38,213 nucleotides of DNA from an uncultured Lachnospiraceae bacterium (GTDB lineage Bacteria > Bacillota > Clostridia > Lachnospirales > Lachnospiraceae). Below, piece after piece: positions 1 to 8,280 of this stretch. The translations under genes were made by a program, and so were the position numbers. Numbering within the stretch: the stretch's first letter is position 1; each line of letters starts with the position of its first letter. Under the pieces are notes generated by a model. That model was not told where the DNA came from. It made no database searches and worked only from the letters and a program-made list of their open reading frames with translations. Location of the stretch: contig CACZSB010000172.1 in NCBI GenBank assembly GCA_902783765.1, positions 1-38,213 on the forward strand, in the 5' to 3' direction.

Positions 1-225
1 ATATTGGGAGGGGAAAATATCGAAATTCCGTTTGAGATTGGCTTCGGTCCCGAAACCTAATTCTTCTGTGAGACCCTGCGCCTCCAGGGCCAGCTGAAGG
101 GCCTCAAAATCCGTGTCCACCGCTGCGGGCTCCCGTAAACGGTACAGCAAAAACAAAGATACTGCCAGGCAAATCAATATCATGGAAACAATATATAATG
201 CTTTATCCCGGGTTATTTGGTTCAT
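1..225 (-). CDS. DUF4358-like membrane-anchored protein (partial, N-terminal 75 residues)
   Basis: This gene runs off the left edge, so only the first 75 codons are present. The protein starts with a short basic stretch and one hydrophobic segment at about residues 11-26, followed by an extracytoplasmic part. The segment near the edge (LKRNFDIFPSQY) resembles the 'lkr-Y/F-gId' motif I associate with DUF4358, a family of small extracytoplasmic proteins often beside SGNH hydrolases and MBOAT acyltransferases in Clostridia. The ATG is preceded by AGGAG, which overlaps the TAG stop of the SGNH gene 11 nt upstream, so translation is probably coupled. The DUF4358 name is an inference from the N-terminus and the neighbour; the biochemical function is unknown. 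Confidence 0.62.
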   Translation of the reverse strand, partial: MNQITRDKALYIVSMILICLAVSLFLLYRLREPAAVDTDFEALQLALEAQGLTEELGFGTEANLKRNFDIFPSQY

Positions 226-236
226 GGCAACGGCTC

Positions 237-1208
237 CTAAAACCCGACGATACTTCGGATATTATTGAACCATGTTCGAGTCCAGGCAGCAGAAAAATGG
301 ATTCCGTCTCCGTTGAGGCTGTAACAGGCTTCTATGGTAAAACCGCCCATGCCGTCCACAAAGGTCCAACCGTGGCGGGCACACATCTCCTGGATCAGCT
401 GATTATAGGCCTCAATGCCACCCAGTCGGGGCCGCCGCTCAATGGCCCAGGAGGCTGCGGGCATCACATTCCCCACATAGATTTTTGTTTCGGGAGACAG
501 GGCCGCAAACTTGGCAATATAATTTTCGTAATGCCCCAGGGCCTGTTCATAACCGAAGTACAAAATATCATCCACCCCATTTAAAAAGATGACTTTTTCC
601 GGCGCCATGGCGGCGGCTTCTGTGGCCATCTGTGGCGCATAATCAATCATACCGGTGGTGAAAAAAACATGGGAGCGGGGCCAGCAGTCGTAAAAGCTGA
701 GTCCGTAGGTGCGGGAGTCGCCGATAAATACCACATTTGAGGCTGCTATGGAAGCTGCAATGGAAGCCTGACGGGATGCTTCGGCTTTGGAAGATTGTTT
801 TTCTTCTTCCCGGGAGGCTTTAAGTGCCGCCGATAAGGACTGGGAAAAGGAAGCTTCCTCATATTGGCTTTGTTTTACGGATTGCATATAGGATGAAAGC
901 TGATTCATGGCTGCGGCAATGGAGTCCAGCATGGCCTGATAACTTGATTCTTCTACAGAAATGCTGTAATCAATGGAATCCTGAATTCGCTTCTGCCGAG
1001 AACTTTCCGCAGAAAAGATACGGGAGGCCGCCTGCTGCAAATCCACAGCTTCCTTTCCACTGATTTCCATTAAAAGACTCTCATCCACCGTGGCATCGGC
1101 CCGGGCCGGAACACGGGACACGAAAAAGGCGATGAGGGTGGTCAAAAAAAGCCCCAGAATACAGGCAGTCAGTATCTCTATTCTGTTTTTCGGATTATTT
1201 TCTGACAT
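237..1208 (-). CDS. Membrane-anchored SGNH/GDSL-family hydrolase
   Basis: This is a 323-residue protein with an N-terminal signal anchor (about residues 12-30), a long Ser/Gln/Glu-rich helical linker (about 50-155, probably coiled coil) and a C-terminal SGNH domain. The domain shows the nucleophile block GDSRTYG (Ser165), a block-III-like LNGVDD (Asn210) and the DGIH pair (Asp301, His304). Such proteins act outside the membrane as esterases or O-acyltransferase partners on cell-wall or exported glycans; the substrate cannot be read from sequence. The start follows the plsY stop by only 3 nt and has a weak ribosome site, suggesting translational coupling. The downstream DUF4358-like gene supports a surface glycan-acylation role, but that is inference. 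Confidence 0.85.
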   Translation of the reverse strand: MSENNPKNRIEILTACILGLFLTTLIAFFVSRVPARADATVDESLLMEISGKEAVDLQQAASRIFSAESSRQKRIQDSIDYSISVEESSYQAMLDSIAAAMNQLSSYMQSVKQSQYEEASFSQSLSAALKASREEEKQSSKAEASRQASIAASIAASNVVFIGDSRTYGLSFYDCWPRSHVFFTTGMIDYAPQMATEAAAMAPEKVIFLNGVDDILYFGYEQALGHYENYIAKFAALSPETKIYVGNVMPAASWAIERRPRLGGIEAYNQLIQEMCARHGWTFVDGMGGFTIEACYSLNGDGIHFSAAWTRTWFNNIRSIVGF

Positions 1209-1211
1209 GCC

Positions 1212-1841
1212 TTAAAAACTGATGGGCTTCTCTTCTCCCTTTATGAGTCGTTTGATATTATCATGATGCCGTATCAGGGACAGGAGGACGATGGCAGCAA
1301 AAATCAGCAAGGCCTCCCATTTCGACATGATGCCGGAAGAAAGCTTATGGCTAAAGAGCAGCCAAGGGAATAAAACAAGATTGCCCAGCAGCATCAGGAT
1401 GGAGCCCAGGGACACACGTTTTGACAAGAGTGTGACGCCTAAGAAACTGATGAAGGAATATAGAGCCATACGCCAATCCAAAAGGAGCATCATGCCCCCG
1501 GTGGAGGCAACGCCTTTCCCGCCACGAAAATCCATATAGTAGGGGAAATCATGGCCCAATACCACACCGGCTGCAGTATAAAGCTGGGACAAAAGCCAGT
1601 ACTCTTCTCCCCAGAAGCTGCTGAGCCAGCCGGCAAAAAGCAGTGCCAGTAGCATTTTGCCAAGATCACCCAGAAAAACGATGATGCCCGCTTTCCGGCC
1701 CATGACCCGCAGGGCATTGGTGGTGCCTGCGTTGCCGCTGCCGTGCTCCCGAATGTCCAGGCCCTGCTTCTTTCCGTAAACAAAACTGGTTTGGAGACAG
1801 CCGAAAAGATAGCCCATTAATAAAAGAGGAATTCGGATCAT
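1212..1841 (-). CDS. plsY: Glycerol-3-phosphate acyltransferase PlsY
   Basis: This 209-residue multi-pass inner-membrane enzyme transfers the acyl group from acyl-phosphate (made by PlsX) to glycerol-3-phosphate, giving lysophosphatidic acid. Family motifs are clear: GSGNAGTTN (35-42), GDLGK (58-62) and GHDFPYYMDFRGGKGVAST (96-114), with several hydrophobic helices. Length is normal for the family. The ATG overlaps the der stop in an ATGA, so it is probably translated with der. Its partner PlsX lies about 27 kb away in this window. In many Firmicutes gpsA follows plsY; here an SGNH hydrolase does instead. Confidence 0.96.
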   Translation of the reverse strand: MIRIPLLLMGYLFGCLQTSFVYGKKQGLDIREHGSGNAGTTNALRVMGRKAGIIVFLGDLGKMLLALLFAGWLSSFWGEEYWLLSQLYTAAGVVLGHDFPYYMDFRGGKGVASTGGMMLLLDWRMALYSFISFLGVTLLSKRVSLGSILMLLGNLVLFPWLLFSHKLSSGIMSKWEALLIFAAIVLLSLIRHHDNIKRLIKGEEKPISF

Positions 1842-3166
1842 TGCTCCTTTTCATTCCTTTCCCGTATGATCATTTTGATACTGGTCCCCCGGAAACCGAA
1901 GGTTTCCCGGAGCTGGTTTTCCAGATAGCGCTGATAGGAAAAATGCATCAGCTTTTTATCGTTTACAAACAGTACAAAGGTGGGCGGGGCCACGGCGGCC
2001 TGGGTGCTGTAATAGATCCGTAGCCGTTTTCCCTTGTCCGAGGGCGGCTCATGGAGCGCCGTGGCCTGGGATATGATTTCATTCAGGACCCCGGTGCCCA
2101 CCCGTTTCATGCAGGCTTCCAGGATCTCATCCACCTTCTGATAGATCTGGGACAGGCGCTGGCCCGTAAGGGTGGATACAAATAGGATATCTGCATACTC
2201 CAGGAAGGAAAGAACCTCCCGGATCCGCTTGGTAAACTCTTTAACGCTGTGATTATCCTTTTCGATCAGATCCCATTTGTTCACCAGAATCAGGATCCCC
2301 TTATTTCTGTCATGGGCGATGCCGGCGATTTTAGCATCCTGCTCGGTGATGCCGGTGGAGGCATCGATCATCAGAATCACCACATTGGAGCGTTCCACAG
2401 CGCTGATGGCCCGGACCACGCTGAAATGCTCAATCTGGTCGCTGACCCGGCTTTTGCGCCGAAGCCCGGCAGTATCGATTAATACATAATCTTTTTTGTT
2501 CCAGCGGACATTGGTATCCACCGCATCCCGGGTGGTGCCGGCCACTTCGGATACAATGACCCGCTGCTGGCCCGCCATACGGTTGACCAGGCTGCTTTTG
2601 CCCACATTGGGTTTCCCGATAATGGCAATGCGGGGAATCTGCTCCTCTTCTTCTTCATTGCCAGGGGCAGGGAAATAAGCCGCCACTGCGTCCAGCATAT
2701 CCCCCAGCCCCTGTTTTTCCGCAGCGGAAACCGGGATGGGGTCCCCCAGCCCCAGATTATAAAACTCATAAACATCATTGCCGTATTTGCTGAAGCTGTC
2801 AACTTTATTGACTACCAGCACCACGGGCTTTCCGGAACGGCGCAGGATATCGGCCACTTTCAGGTCATCGTCCACCAGCCCCTGCTTCACATCCGTTAAA
2901 AAGATAATCACATCGGCGGTTTCAATGGCCGTCTGGGCCTGCTCCCGCATCTGTTTCAGAATCACATCCCGGCTTTCCGGTTCGATGCCCCCGGTGTCGA
3001 TAAGGGTAAATTGATGATTCAGCCAGCTGCAATCCGCGTAAATCCGATCACGGGTAACTCCCGGCGTATCATCCACAATGGATATACGCTCTCCGGCCAG
3101 ACGGTTGAAAAGAGTGGATTTTCCTACATTGGGGCGGCCCACAATGGCCACAACTGCTTTACTCAT
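1838..3166 (-). CDS. der: Ribosome-associated GTPase Der (EngA)
   Basis: Der is a tandem GTPase needed for 50S ribosomal subunit assembly. Two G domains are visible. The first has GRPNVGKST (10-18), DTGG (57-60) and NKVD; the second starts with GKPNVGKSS near residue 185 and has DTAG and NKWD. A C-terminal KH-like domain follows. I chose the ATG at 3164-3166 (442 residues) because it begins the conserved MSKAVVAIVGRPNVG N-terminus and has a GGGAGG ribosome site. The open frame extends 31 codons further, but that extra part lies inside the DUF512 gene and has no family resemblance. It overlaps DUF512 by 8 nt and plsY by 4 nt. Confidence 0.97.
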   Translation of the reverse strand: MSKAVVAIVGRPNVGKSTLFNRLAGERISIVDDTPGVTRDRIYADCSWLNHQFTLIDTGGIEPESRDVILKQMREQAQTAIETADVIIFLTDVKQGLVDDDLKVADILRRSGKPVVLVVNKVDSFSKYGNDVYEFYNLGLGDPIPVSAAEKQGLGDMLDAVAAYFPAPGNEEEEEQIPRIAIIGKPNVGKSSLVNRMAGQQRVIVSEVAGTTRDAVDTNVRWNKKDYVLIDTAGLRRKSRVSDQIEHFSVVRAISAVERSNVVILMIDASTGITEQDAKIAGIAHDRNKGILILVNKWDLIEKDNHSVKEFTKRIREVLSFLEYADILFVSTLTGQRLSQIYQKVDEILEACMKRVGTGVLNEIISQATALHEPPSDKGKRLRIYYSTQAAVAPPTFVLFVNDKKLMHFSYQRYLENQLRETFGFRGTSIKMIIRERNEKEQ

Positions 3167-4523
3167 TTTTGCCTCCCGGCTCATAGGGCCGAAATAGTTT
3201 TTGGCTGCTGTTTTTGCATTCCAGACCCGCCAGCTCCCGTACCAGGCCGGCACCGTCACAGGACAGAGGAATCACGGGCAGGTCCAACTGCTCCCGAACC
3301 TGGCTGAGACTGATATCGTCTAAAAAGACCTCTTCCCCCATTCGAAGCATGGTATCGGGAATATAGAGTATTTCTCCTAAATCCTGCCCCTTTAGTTGAT
3401 CGATCAGATCCCTTCCGGTAACCAGCCCCGCCACAGTGATGCTTTCCCCGAAAAAATGATTGATAATGGGGAAATGTCTGACTTTAATCCCGGGAAAGCG
3501 CGCCATGAATTCTTCCAGAAGATTTTGAAGCACCGGCGCCGCCAGCACGCCACCCGCCAGGGAAATCTGCCTGGCCTGGGGCTTGGCCTCAATACCTGCC
3601 AGCTCTTCCCGAAACTGGTTCATAAACAGCCGCAGCATACCCACGCCGTTTTCCAGCTGGAGATAACCGTCATAGCGTTCCTCCTCCGGCAGAGGCAGTC
3701 CTGCCTTCAGATAAATCTCGTCGCTGGCGTGGACAAAATGCAGTCCGTGTTCGGGAAAGAGTTTTTGCTGCCACTGCTCAATGAGATTTATGGTTTCCCG
3801 GGCCTCTTCCGGGGTCAGCAGCCGCAGGGGCGCCAGACCTTCCCGGTATTTGGTCAAGCCCACCGGCACCACGGAGAGGCTTTCCATATGGGGCAGGTAA
3901 CGGCTCAGATCGGCAATGGTCTTGTCCAGTTGAGCGCCGTCATTATAGCCCGGGCACAGCACAATCTGCCCGTTCATAGTAATATGGTGGTCTGCCAGTT
4001 TGTCCAGGATCTGAAGAGAACGGCCGGCAAAACGATTGTTCAGCATTTTGCACCGCAGCTCCGGATCCGTGGTATGGACGGAAATATTGATGGGGGACAG
4101 ATGATACTGGATAATCCGTTCCACATCGTGGTCATTTAAATTGGTCAGGGTCACATAATTGCCCTGGAGGAAGCTCAGGCGGGCGTCGTCGTCCTTAAAA
4201 TACAGGGTTTCTCGCATCCCCGGCGGCATCTGGTCAATAAAACAAAAAATGCATTTGTTCCGGCAGGAGCGATACTCATCCATGAGACCTGTGCCGAAAT
4301 CCAGCCCCAGGTCCTCATCCTCCTCCTTTTCGATTTCGAACAGGACGGCTTCCCCTTCGGCGGATTCCACCAAAAGCTCCAGGTATTCTTCCCGGCAGAG
4401 GAATTCGTAATCAAAAATATCCTCCACTTCCCGGCCTCCGATGGCCAAAAGATAATCCCCGGGCCGAATATTCAGTTCATCACCTATGGAGCCTTTTCTG
4501 ACTGCCTGGATCCGGTGCTTCAT
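3159..4523 (-). CDS. DUF512 family radical SAM protein (PDZ-like N-terminus)
   Basis: This 454-residue protein has a PDZ-like N-terminal segment (about 1-45, with KGSIGDELNIRPGDYLLAIG) followed by a radical SAM-type cysteine cluster CxxxCxxC (Cys87, Cys91, Cys94) and the C-terminal DUF512 region. This is the architecture of the family often listed as putative radical SAM TIGR03279, found next to der in many Clostridia and Cyanobacteria. Its reaction is not known to me. The start at 4521-4523 is chosen over an in-frame ATG 8 codons upstream and a longer open frame because it has a good GGAAGGA ribosome site and starts the PDZ-like region. A -10-like TAAAAT (4546-4551) lies upstream with no convincing -35. 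Confidence 0.9.
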   Translation of the reverse strand: MKHRIQAVRKGSIGDELNIRPGDYLLAIGGREVEDIFDYEFLCREEYLELLVESAEGEAVLFEIEKEEDEDLGLDFGTGLMDEYRSCRNKCIFCFIDQMPPGMRETLYFKDDDARLSFLQGNYVTLTNLNDHDVERIIQYHLSPINISVHTTDPELRCKMLNNRFAGRSLQILDKLADHHITMNGQIVLCPGYNDGAQLDKTIADLSRYLPHMESLSVVPVGLTKYREGLAPLRLLTPEEARETINLIEQWQQKLFPEHGLHFVHASDEIYLKAGLPLPEEERYDGYLQLENGVGMLRLFMNQFREELAGIEAKPQARQISLAGGVLAAPVLQNLLEEFMARFPGIKVRHFPIINHFFGESITVAGLVTGRDLIDQLKGQDLGEILYIPDTMLRMGEEVFLDDISLSQVREQLDLPVIPLSCDGAGLVRELAGLECKNSSQKLFRPYEPGGKNE

Positions 4524-4562
4524 GGCTGTATTCCTTCCGCGGGACATTTTAACACATCTTTC

Positions 4563-4591
4563 TTGCTTATTCCACCGAAAAGTGATAGTAT
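4563..4591 (+). promoter_or_regulatory. Candidate SigA-type promoter of prs
   Basis: TTGCTT (4563-4568) and TAGTAT (4586-4591) are separated by 17 bp, with an extended -10 TGA directly before the -10. The ribosome site GGGGAGGA follows at 4610-4617, then the prs ATG. The region is only 100 bp between divergent genes, so promoters in both directions must overlap here. Confidence 0.55.
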
Positions 4592-4623
4592 TTCCGCGTA
4601 ATGAGCCCAGGGGAGGACAAGGC

Positions 4624-5814
4624 ATGCTGAACGAACACGACAAGATATACCCCTTTAAGAACCGAAATCTCATCGCACCCTTAAAAATCGTTGCCATGGA
4701 GAATTGCCGGGAGCTGGTGGAAAAGGCGGAGCGCCATATCGTGGAGCTGCGTCATCAATACCTGGCAGACCATCGGGAGGACGACCCCACCATTGAATCT
4801 CGGGAGTATGACAAGGAAAGTTACCTGATTAATACAGAATGCCCCCGCTTCAGTTCCGGGGAAGCCAAGGGAATGATCCTTGATTCTGTCCGGGGCAGCG
4901 ATTTGTTTATCGTATCGGATGTGACCAATAACAGCATGAGCTTTAAGATTAATGGCCGGGAGCATTTCATGTCCCCGGATGATCATTATCAGGACTTAAA
5001 GCGGATCATTGCCGCCGCCAGCTCCTCGGCCCACCGCATCAGCGTAATCATGCCCTTCTTATATCAGAGCCGTCAGCACAAGCGCCTGCACCGGGAATCC
5101 TTGGACTGCGCCATGGCTCTGGAGGAACTCAGCGAAATGGGGGTGGCCAATATCATCACCTTCGATGCCCATGATCCCACGGTGCAGAATGCCATTCCTC
5201 TCCATGATTTTGACAATTACTCTCCGGATTATCATTTTGTTAAGGTTCTGTTCCAGATGCTGGGGGAACAGCATATTGACCGCCAGGATCTTCTGATCGT
5301 AAGTCCCGATGAGGGCTCCATGAAGCGGGGGGTCTTTTTGGCCAACAGTGTGGGCGTGGATTTGGGCATGTTTTATAAGCGCCGGAACTACCGGGTTTTG
5401 GAGGACGGGGTGAATCCCGTGGTGGCTTCGGAATATCTGGGGCCGGACCCCAAGGACAAGGTGGTGATCATCCTGGACGATATCATCTCCACCGGGGTCA
5501 ATATTATGGATACGGCCCGGGAAATGCGCAACCGCCAGGCCTCCAAAATCATCATCTGCTGTACCTTCGGCCTGTTCGTCAGCGGCTTTGACAAATTCAT
5601 CCAGGCCCATGATGAAGGGATATTCGATTACATGATTACCACCAATTTGAACTATCGTCCCCCTGTGGTACGGGAGCAGCCCTGGTATTTTGAAGCGGAT
5701 CTTTCCGGCTATATCGGCAAGATCATCAATACCATGAATCACAATGTGGCGGTATCCAGCGTAGTGAATCCATTGGGACTATTGCAGAAATTGATGAATG
5801 AAAAGAAATGCTGA
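4624..5814 (+). CDS. prs: Ribose-phosphate pyrophosphokinase, long form
   Basis: The enzyme makes PRPP from ribose-5-phosphate and ATP for nucleotide, His and Trp synthesis. The PRPP-binding loop LDDIISTG (284-291), the SPDEGSMKRG segment (227-236) and an ATP-loop-like QSRQHKR (148-154) are visible. At 396 residues it is about 80 longer than the usual bacterial Prs of about 315, with an extended N-terminus and inserted segments; this long form is one I associate with Clostridia. The ATG at 4624 is preferred over the longer open frame because of the GGGGAGGA ribosome site. It is the only plus-strand gene in the first 32 kb and stops 6 bp from the convergent yraN stop. Confidence 0.92.
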   Translation: MLNEHDKIYPFKNRNLIAPLKIVAMENCRELVEKAERHIVELRHQYLADHREDDPTIESREYDKESYLINTECPRFSSGEAKGMILDSVRGSDLFIVSDVTNNSMSFKINGREHFMSPDDHYQDLKRIIAAASSSAHRISVIMPFLYQSRQHKRLHRESLDCAMALEELSEMGVANIITFDAHDPTVQNAIPLHDFDNYSPDYHFVKVLFQMLGEQHIDRQDLLIVSPDEGSMKRGVFLANSVGVDLGMFYKRRNYRVLEDGVNPVVASEYLGPDPKDKVVIILDDIISTGVNIMDTAREMRNRQASKIIICCTFGLFVSGFDKFIQAHDEGIFDYMITTNLNYRPPVVREQPWYFEADLSGYIGKIINTMNHNVAVSSVVNPLGLLQKLMNEKKC

Positions 5815-5820
5815 GATGAC

Positions 5821-6165
5821 TTATTTCACTTCAAAGGCGTTGGGAAAATGATTGATGCTGTCCTTATCGATGGCAATCACATCGAAACGGCAGGGGGGCA
5901 GGGCCTTAAATCCCGCAAGAAAATAGCGGGCCACGGCAATGATCCGCTGCTGTTTTCTTTTGTCCACATGCTCTTCTCCCCAGCCGTAGCGGTCGCTGCG
6001 GCGGTATTTTACCTCCACAAAAACCAGGCAGGGCCCATCCCGGGCAATTAAATCGATCTCCCCCAACCGGCAGCGGAAATTTTTTTCAAGGATCCGAAAG
6101 CCTTGGGATTCCAAAAAGGCGGCGGCCTCCCCTTCCCGGAGGCTGCCCAGGCGTCGTTTATTCAT
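5821..6165 (-). CDS. yraN: YraN family endonuclease-fold protein (UPF0102)
   Basis: This 114-residue protein has the restriction-endonuclease-like core expected of YraN: GEIDLIARDG (36-44) and VFVEVKYR (48-55), giving the D-ExK triad Asp38, Glu51 and Lys53. The family usually follows rnhB, as here, 7 bp after it. Its cellular role is not firmly established; a DNA-processing function is suggested by the fold and by links to DNA uptake and repair genes in other bacteria. It is the last gene of the signal peptidase-rbgA operon and faces prs head-on with no visible terminator. Confidence 0.93.
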   Translation of the reverse strand: MNKRRLGSLREGEAAAFLESQGFRILEKNFRCRLGEIDLIARDGPCLVFVEVKYRRSDRYGWGEEHVDKRKQQRIIAVARYFLAGFKALPPCRFDVIAIDKDSINHFPNAFEVK

Positions 6166-6172
6166 TTTTGAA

Positions 6173-6811
6173 TTACTCCATGATTTTTTTAATAAAACTC
6201 GTTCGATGCTCCGGGGTTGGCCCCAGACGGCGCAGGGCCTCTATATGGGCGGCGGTGCCGTAACCCTTGTGCTGTGCCAGACCATAGCCGGGATAGCGCT
6301 CTTCTGCCTGAGCCATCAGCCTGTCCCGGGTTACCTTGGCCACAATACTGGCGGCGGCAATGGATAAGCTTTTTCCATCCCCTTTGATAATAGGAATCTG
6401 GGGAAGATTAAGCCCCGGCAGGGTAATGGCGTCCAGTAAAAGAATTCCATAGGGGCAGGAGGCCGGCAGGGCGGCCAGGGCCTGCTTCATGGCTTCGTAG
6501 GTGGCCTGAAGAATATTGATTTCGTCAATCCGGGCGGGGGAAACAATGCCCACACCCACCCCAAGGGCCTTTTCCATGATTTGGGGGTAAACCGCTTCCC
6601 TTCGTTTTTCCGAAAGCTTTTTGGAATCGTTGATATACAGGATTTCCTTCTCCGGGTTTAAAACTACGGCAGCGGCCACCACCGGACCGAATAAAGGCCC
6701 CCGGCCGGCCTCATCCAAGCCTGCGGGGCGCAGGCCCCGAGCCTGAATTTGGTCAAAATCCTTTAATAGGGCCAGTCGGGTCCTCTCCTTTTCCAAAGCT
6801 TTTTCTGTCAA
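6173..6811 (-). CDS. rnhB: Ribonuclease HII
   Basis: RNase HII removes RNA primers and single misincorporated ribonucleotides from DNA. The signature GLDEAGRGPLFGPVVAAAV (31-49) gives catalytic Asp33 and Glu34; further acidic residues are Asp127 in LLLDAI and Asp145 in KGDGKS. Length (212) is normal. The start codon is TTG (6809-6811): no ATG or GTG precedes the conserved core, a GAGG ribosome site lies 7 nt upstream, and the TTGA overlaps the TGA stop of the signal peptidase gene. The weak start plus overlap suggests expression tied to translation of the upstream gene. Confidence 0.95.
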   Translation of the reverse strand: MTEKALEKERTRLALLKDFDQIQARGLRPAGLDEAGRGPLFGPVVAAAVVLNPEKEILYINDSKKLSEKRREAVYPQIMEKALGVGVGIVSPARIDEINILQATYEAMKQALAALPASCPYGILLLDAITLPGLNLPQIPIIKGDGKSLSIAAASIVAKVTRDRLMAQAEERYPGYGLAQHKGYGTAAHIEALRRLGPTPEHRTSFIKKIME

Positions 6812-7407
6812 GGTTCAACCTCCGGTACCAGGCTCCCCCGTTTGTCCAGGGGCAGAATACGGTATATGGCACGCCCTACCATCTGCTCTTTTTTTATAGG
6901 TCCAAGTCTGGAAGAACGGGAATCCGTGCTATTGTTACGATTATCCCCCATCACGAAATATTCATCCTCTCCCAGACGAATCAGTTCCGCCGCTACTCCC
7001 GGGGTAAAACCATCCGAAGGACAATATGGATCATCGATGGCCACTCCATTGATATAAATGGTGGAATTGATGATCTGGACGCTCTCTCCGGGCAGGCCGA
7101 TGATGCGTTTTACATAATATGTTTCCGGTTCGTCTTTCAGACGAAAGACCACCACTTCAAAGCGTTTAGGATCCCGAAGAAAATGATAGCTGAAGCAATC
7201 CACAATCAGCTGATCCTCATTCTGGAGGGTTGTTTCCATGGAGCTTCCGTCCACCTGAACCCGCTGCCCCACGTAATTCAGGAAAAACAAAACGAAAGCC
7301 ACCATTAAAACCAGGGTCAGCAGTGCCGAAAGCAAATCCTTTAAGGGTCTGGGTTTCGGCTCCAGTATAATGGGTGTGGGTTCTTTTTTGTTTTTAAACA
7401 GACTCAT
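6808..7407 (-). CDS. lepB: Signal peptidase I (canonical copy)
   Basis: This membrane serine protease cleaves signal peptides from exported proteins. After a basic cytoplasmic tail there is one transmembrane helix (about 26-45), then the catalytic serine in DGSSMETTL (Ser56), the lysine in YVKRIIGLPGE (Lys100) and box E as GDNRNNSTDSR (154-164). Length is 199. It overlaps rbgA by 14 nt; its ribosome site GGAG lies inside the end of rbgA. A second, more divergent signal peptidase lies upstream of rbgA in the same operon, so the pair may differ in substrates or timing. Confidence 0.95.
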   Translation of the reverse strand: MSLFKNKKEPTPIILEPKPRPLKDLLSALLTLVLMVAFVLFFLNYVGQRVQVDGSSMETTLQNEDQLIVDCFSYHFLRDPKRFEVVVFRLKDEPETYYVKRIIGLPGESVQIINSTIYINGVAIDDPYCPSDGFTPGVAAELIRLGEDEYFVMGDNRNNSTDSRSSRLGPIKKEQMVGRAIYRILPLDKRGSLVPEVEP

Positions 7408-8266
7408 GGGGTTGTTCTCCGAAATTATCCGGGCTTTCTAAACTGATAAGACCCAGCCTGCCGCCCTGCAAATCCTGAAGGAAACGACGGCCAGCCCCGT
7501 CAAGATCCGCCTCGGCACCTTTCAGCAATAGACCCTGCTTCAGGGCCAATTCTCTTAAAAAGGCGGCGCCATCCCCCTGGTAATGGATTTGATATTTATT
7601 GGGCAGGGCATCTGGATAGCGAAGATGCAGCAATTCAATCCCTTTTAGGGCCAAAGCCCGGGGATCCAATATTTCTTCTTTTAAAGAACCGCAAAGCGCC
7701 AAATGCAGCCCCACGGTCTCACTTTGAAAGCGGGGCCACAAAATACCCGGCGTATCCATCAATTCCACAGAGGAGGAAAGGCGAATCCACTGAACGCCCC
7801 GGGTGACGCCGGGTTTATTGCCGGTTTTGCTGCTGGCCCGGCCAGCCAGGGTATTGATGAGGGTGGATTTCCCCACATTGGGGATCCCCACCACCATAAT
7901 ACGAACCGGGCGGTTTACAATCCCTTTTAATTTATCCCGCTGTCTTTTTTCCTCGGCCCATTCCGATAATCGGCTTTTAATGGCATCTCCCAGGCGCCGC
8001 TGGCGGGCATCCCCGGAAAGAGGCAGGTAATCCTGGGCCACAAAATGCTTTTCCCAATGATCGGTGCAGACCGGGTCCGCCAGATCCCCTTTATTTAATA
8101 CCAGTATCCTTTTTTTGTTTTTGCCCAGGGCCGCCAGATCCGGGTTTGTGCTGGAATAGGGAATCCGGGCGTCCCGGATCTCCACCAGGGCGTCCACCAA
8201 TTTCAGATTCTCTTCCATGGCCCGCCGGGCTTTGGTCATATGGCCGGGATACCATTGTAGATTCAT
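7394..8266 (-). CDS. rbgA: Ribosome biogenesis GTPase RbgA (YlqF)
   Basis: RbgA is a circularly permuted GTPase that helps late 50S assembly. The permuted order is visible: an N-terminal PGHMTKARR motif (7-15), then G4 NKGD (58-61), G1 GIPNVGKST (127-135) and G3 DTPG (171-174), with a C-terminal RNA-binding region. Length of 290 is typical. It starts 14 nt after the divergent signal peptidase stop with a GAGG ribosome site. Grouping with rnhB, rplS and signal peptidase is the classic Firmicute arrangement. Confidence 0.96.
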   Translation of the reverse strand: MNLQWYPGHMTKARRAMEENLKLVDALVEIRDARIPYSSTNPDLAALGKNKKRILVLNKGDLADPVCTDHWEKHFVAQDYLPLSGDARQRRLGDAIKSRLSEWAEEKRQRDKLKGIVNRPVRIMVVGIPNVGKSTLINTLAGRASSKTGNKPGVTRGVQWIRLSSSVELMDTPGILWPRFQSETVGLHLALCGSLKEEILDPRALALKGIELLHLRYPDALPNKYQIHYQGDGAAFLRELALKQGLLLKGAEADLDGAGRRFLQDLQGGRLGLISLESPDNFGEQPHESV

Positions 8267-8280
8267 ATAATAACCTCAGA

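Noticed and set aside
3396..4139. A 247-codon open frame on the plus strand
   Set aside because: It is antisense to the well-supported DUF512 gene, has no ribosome site of note and its translation is rich in His, Gln and Pro as expected of a complement frame.
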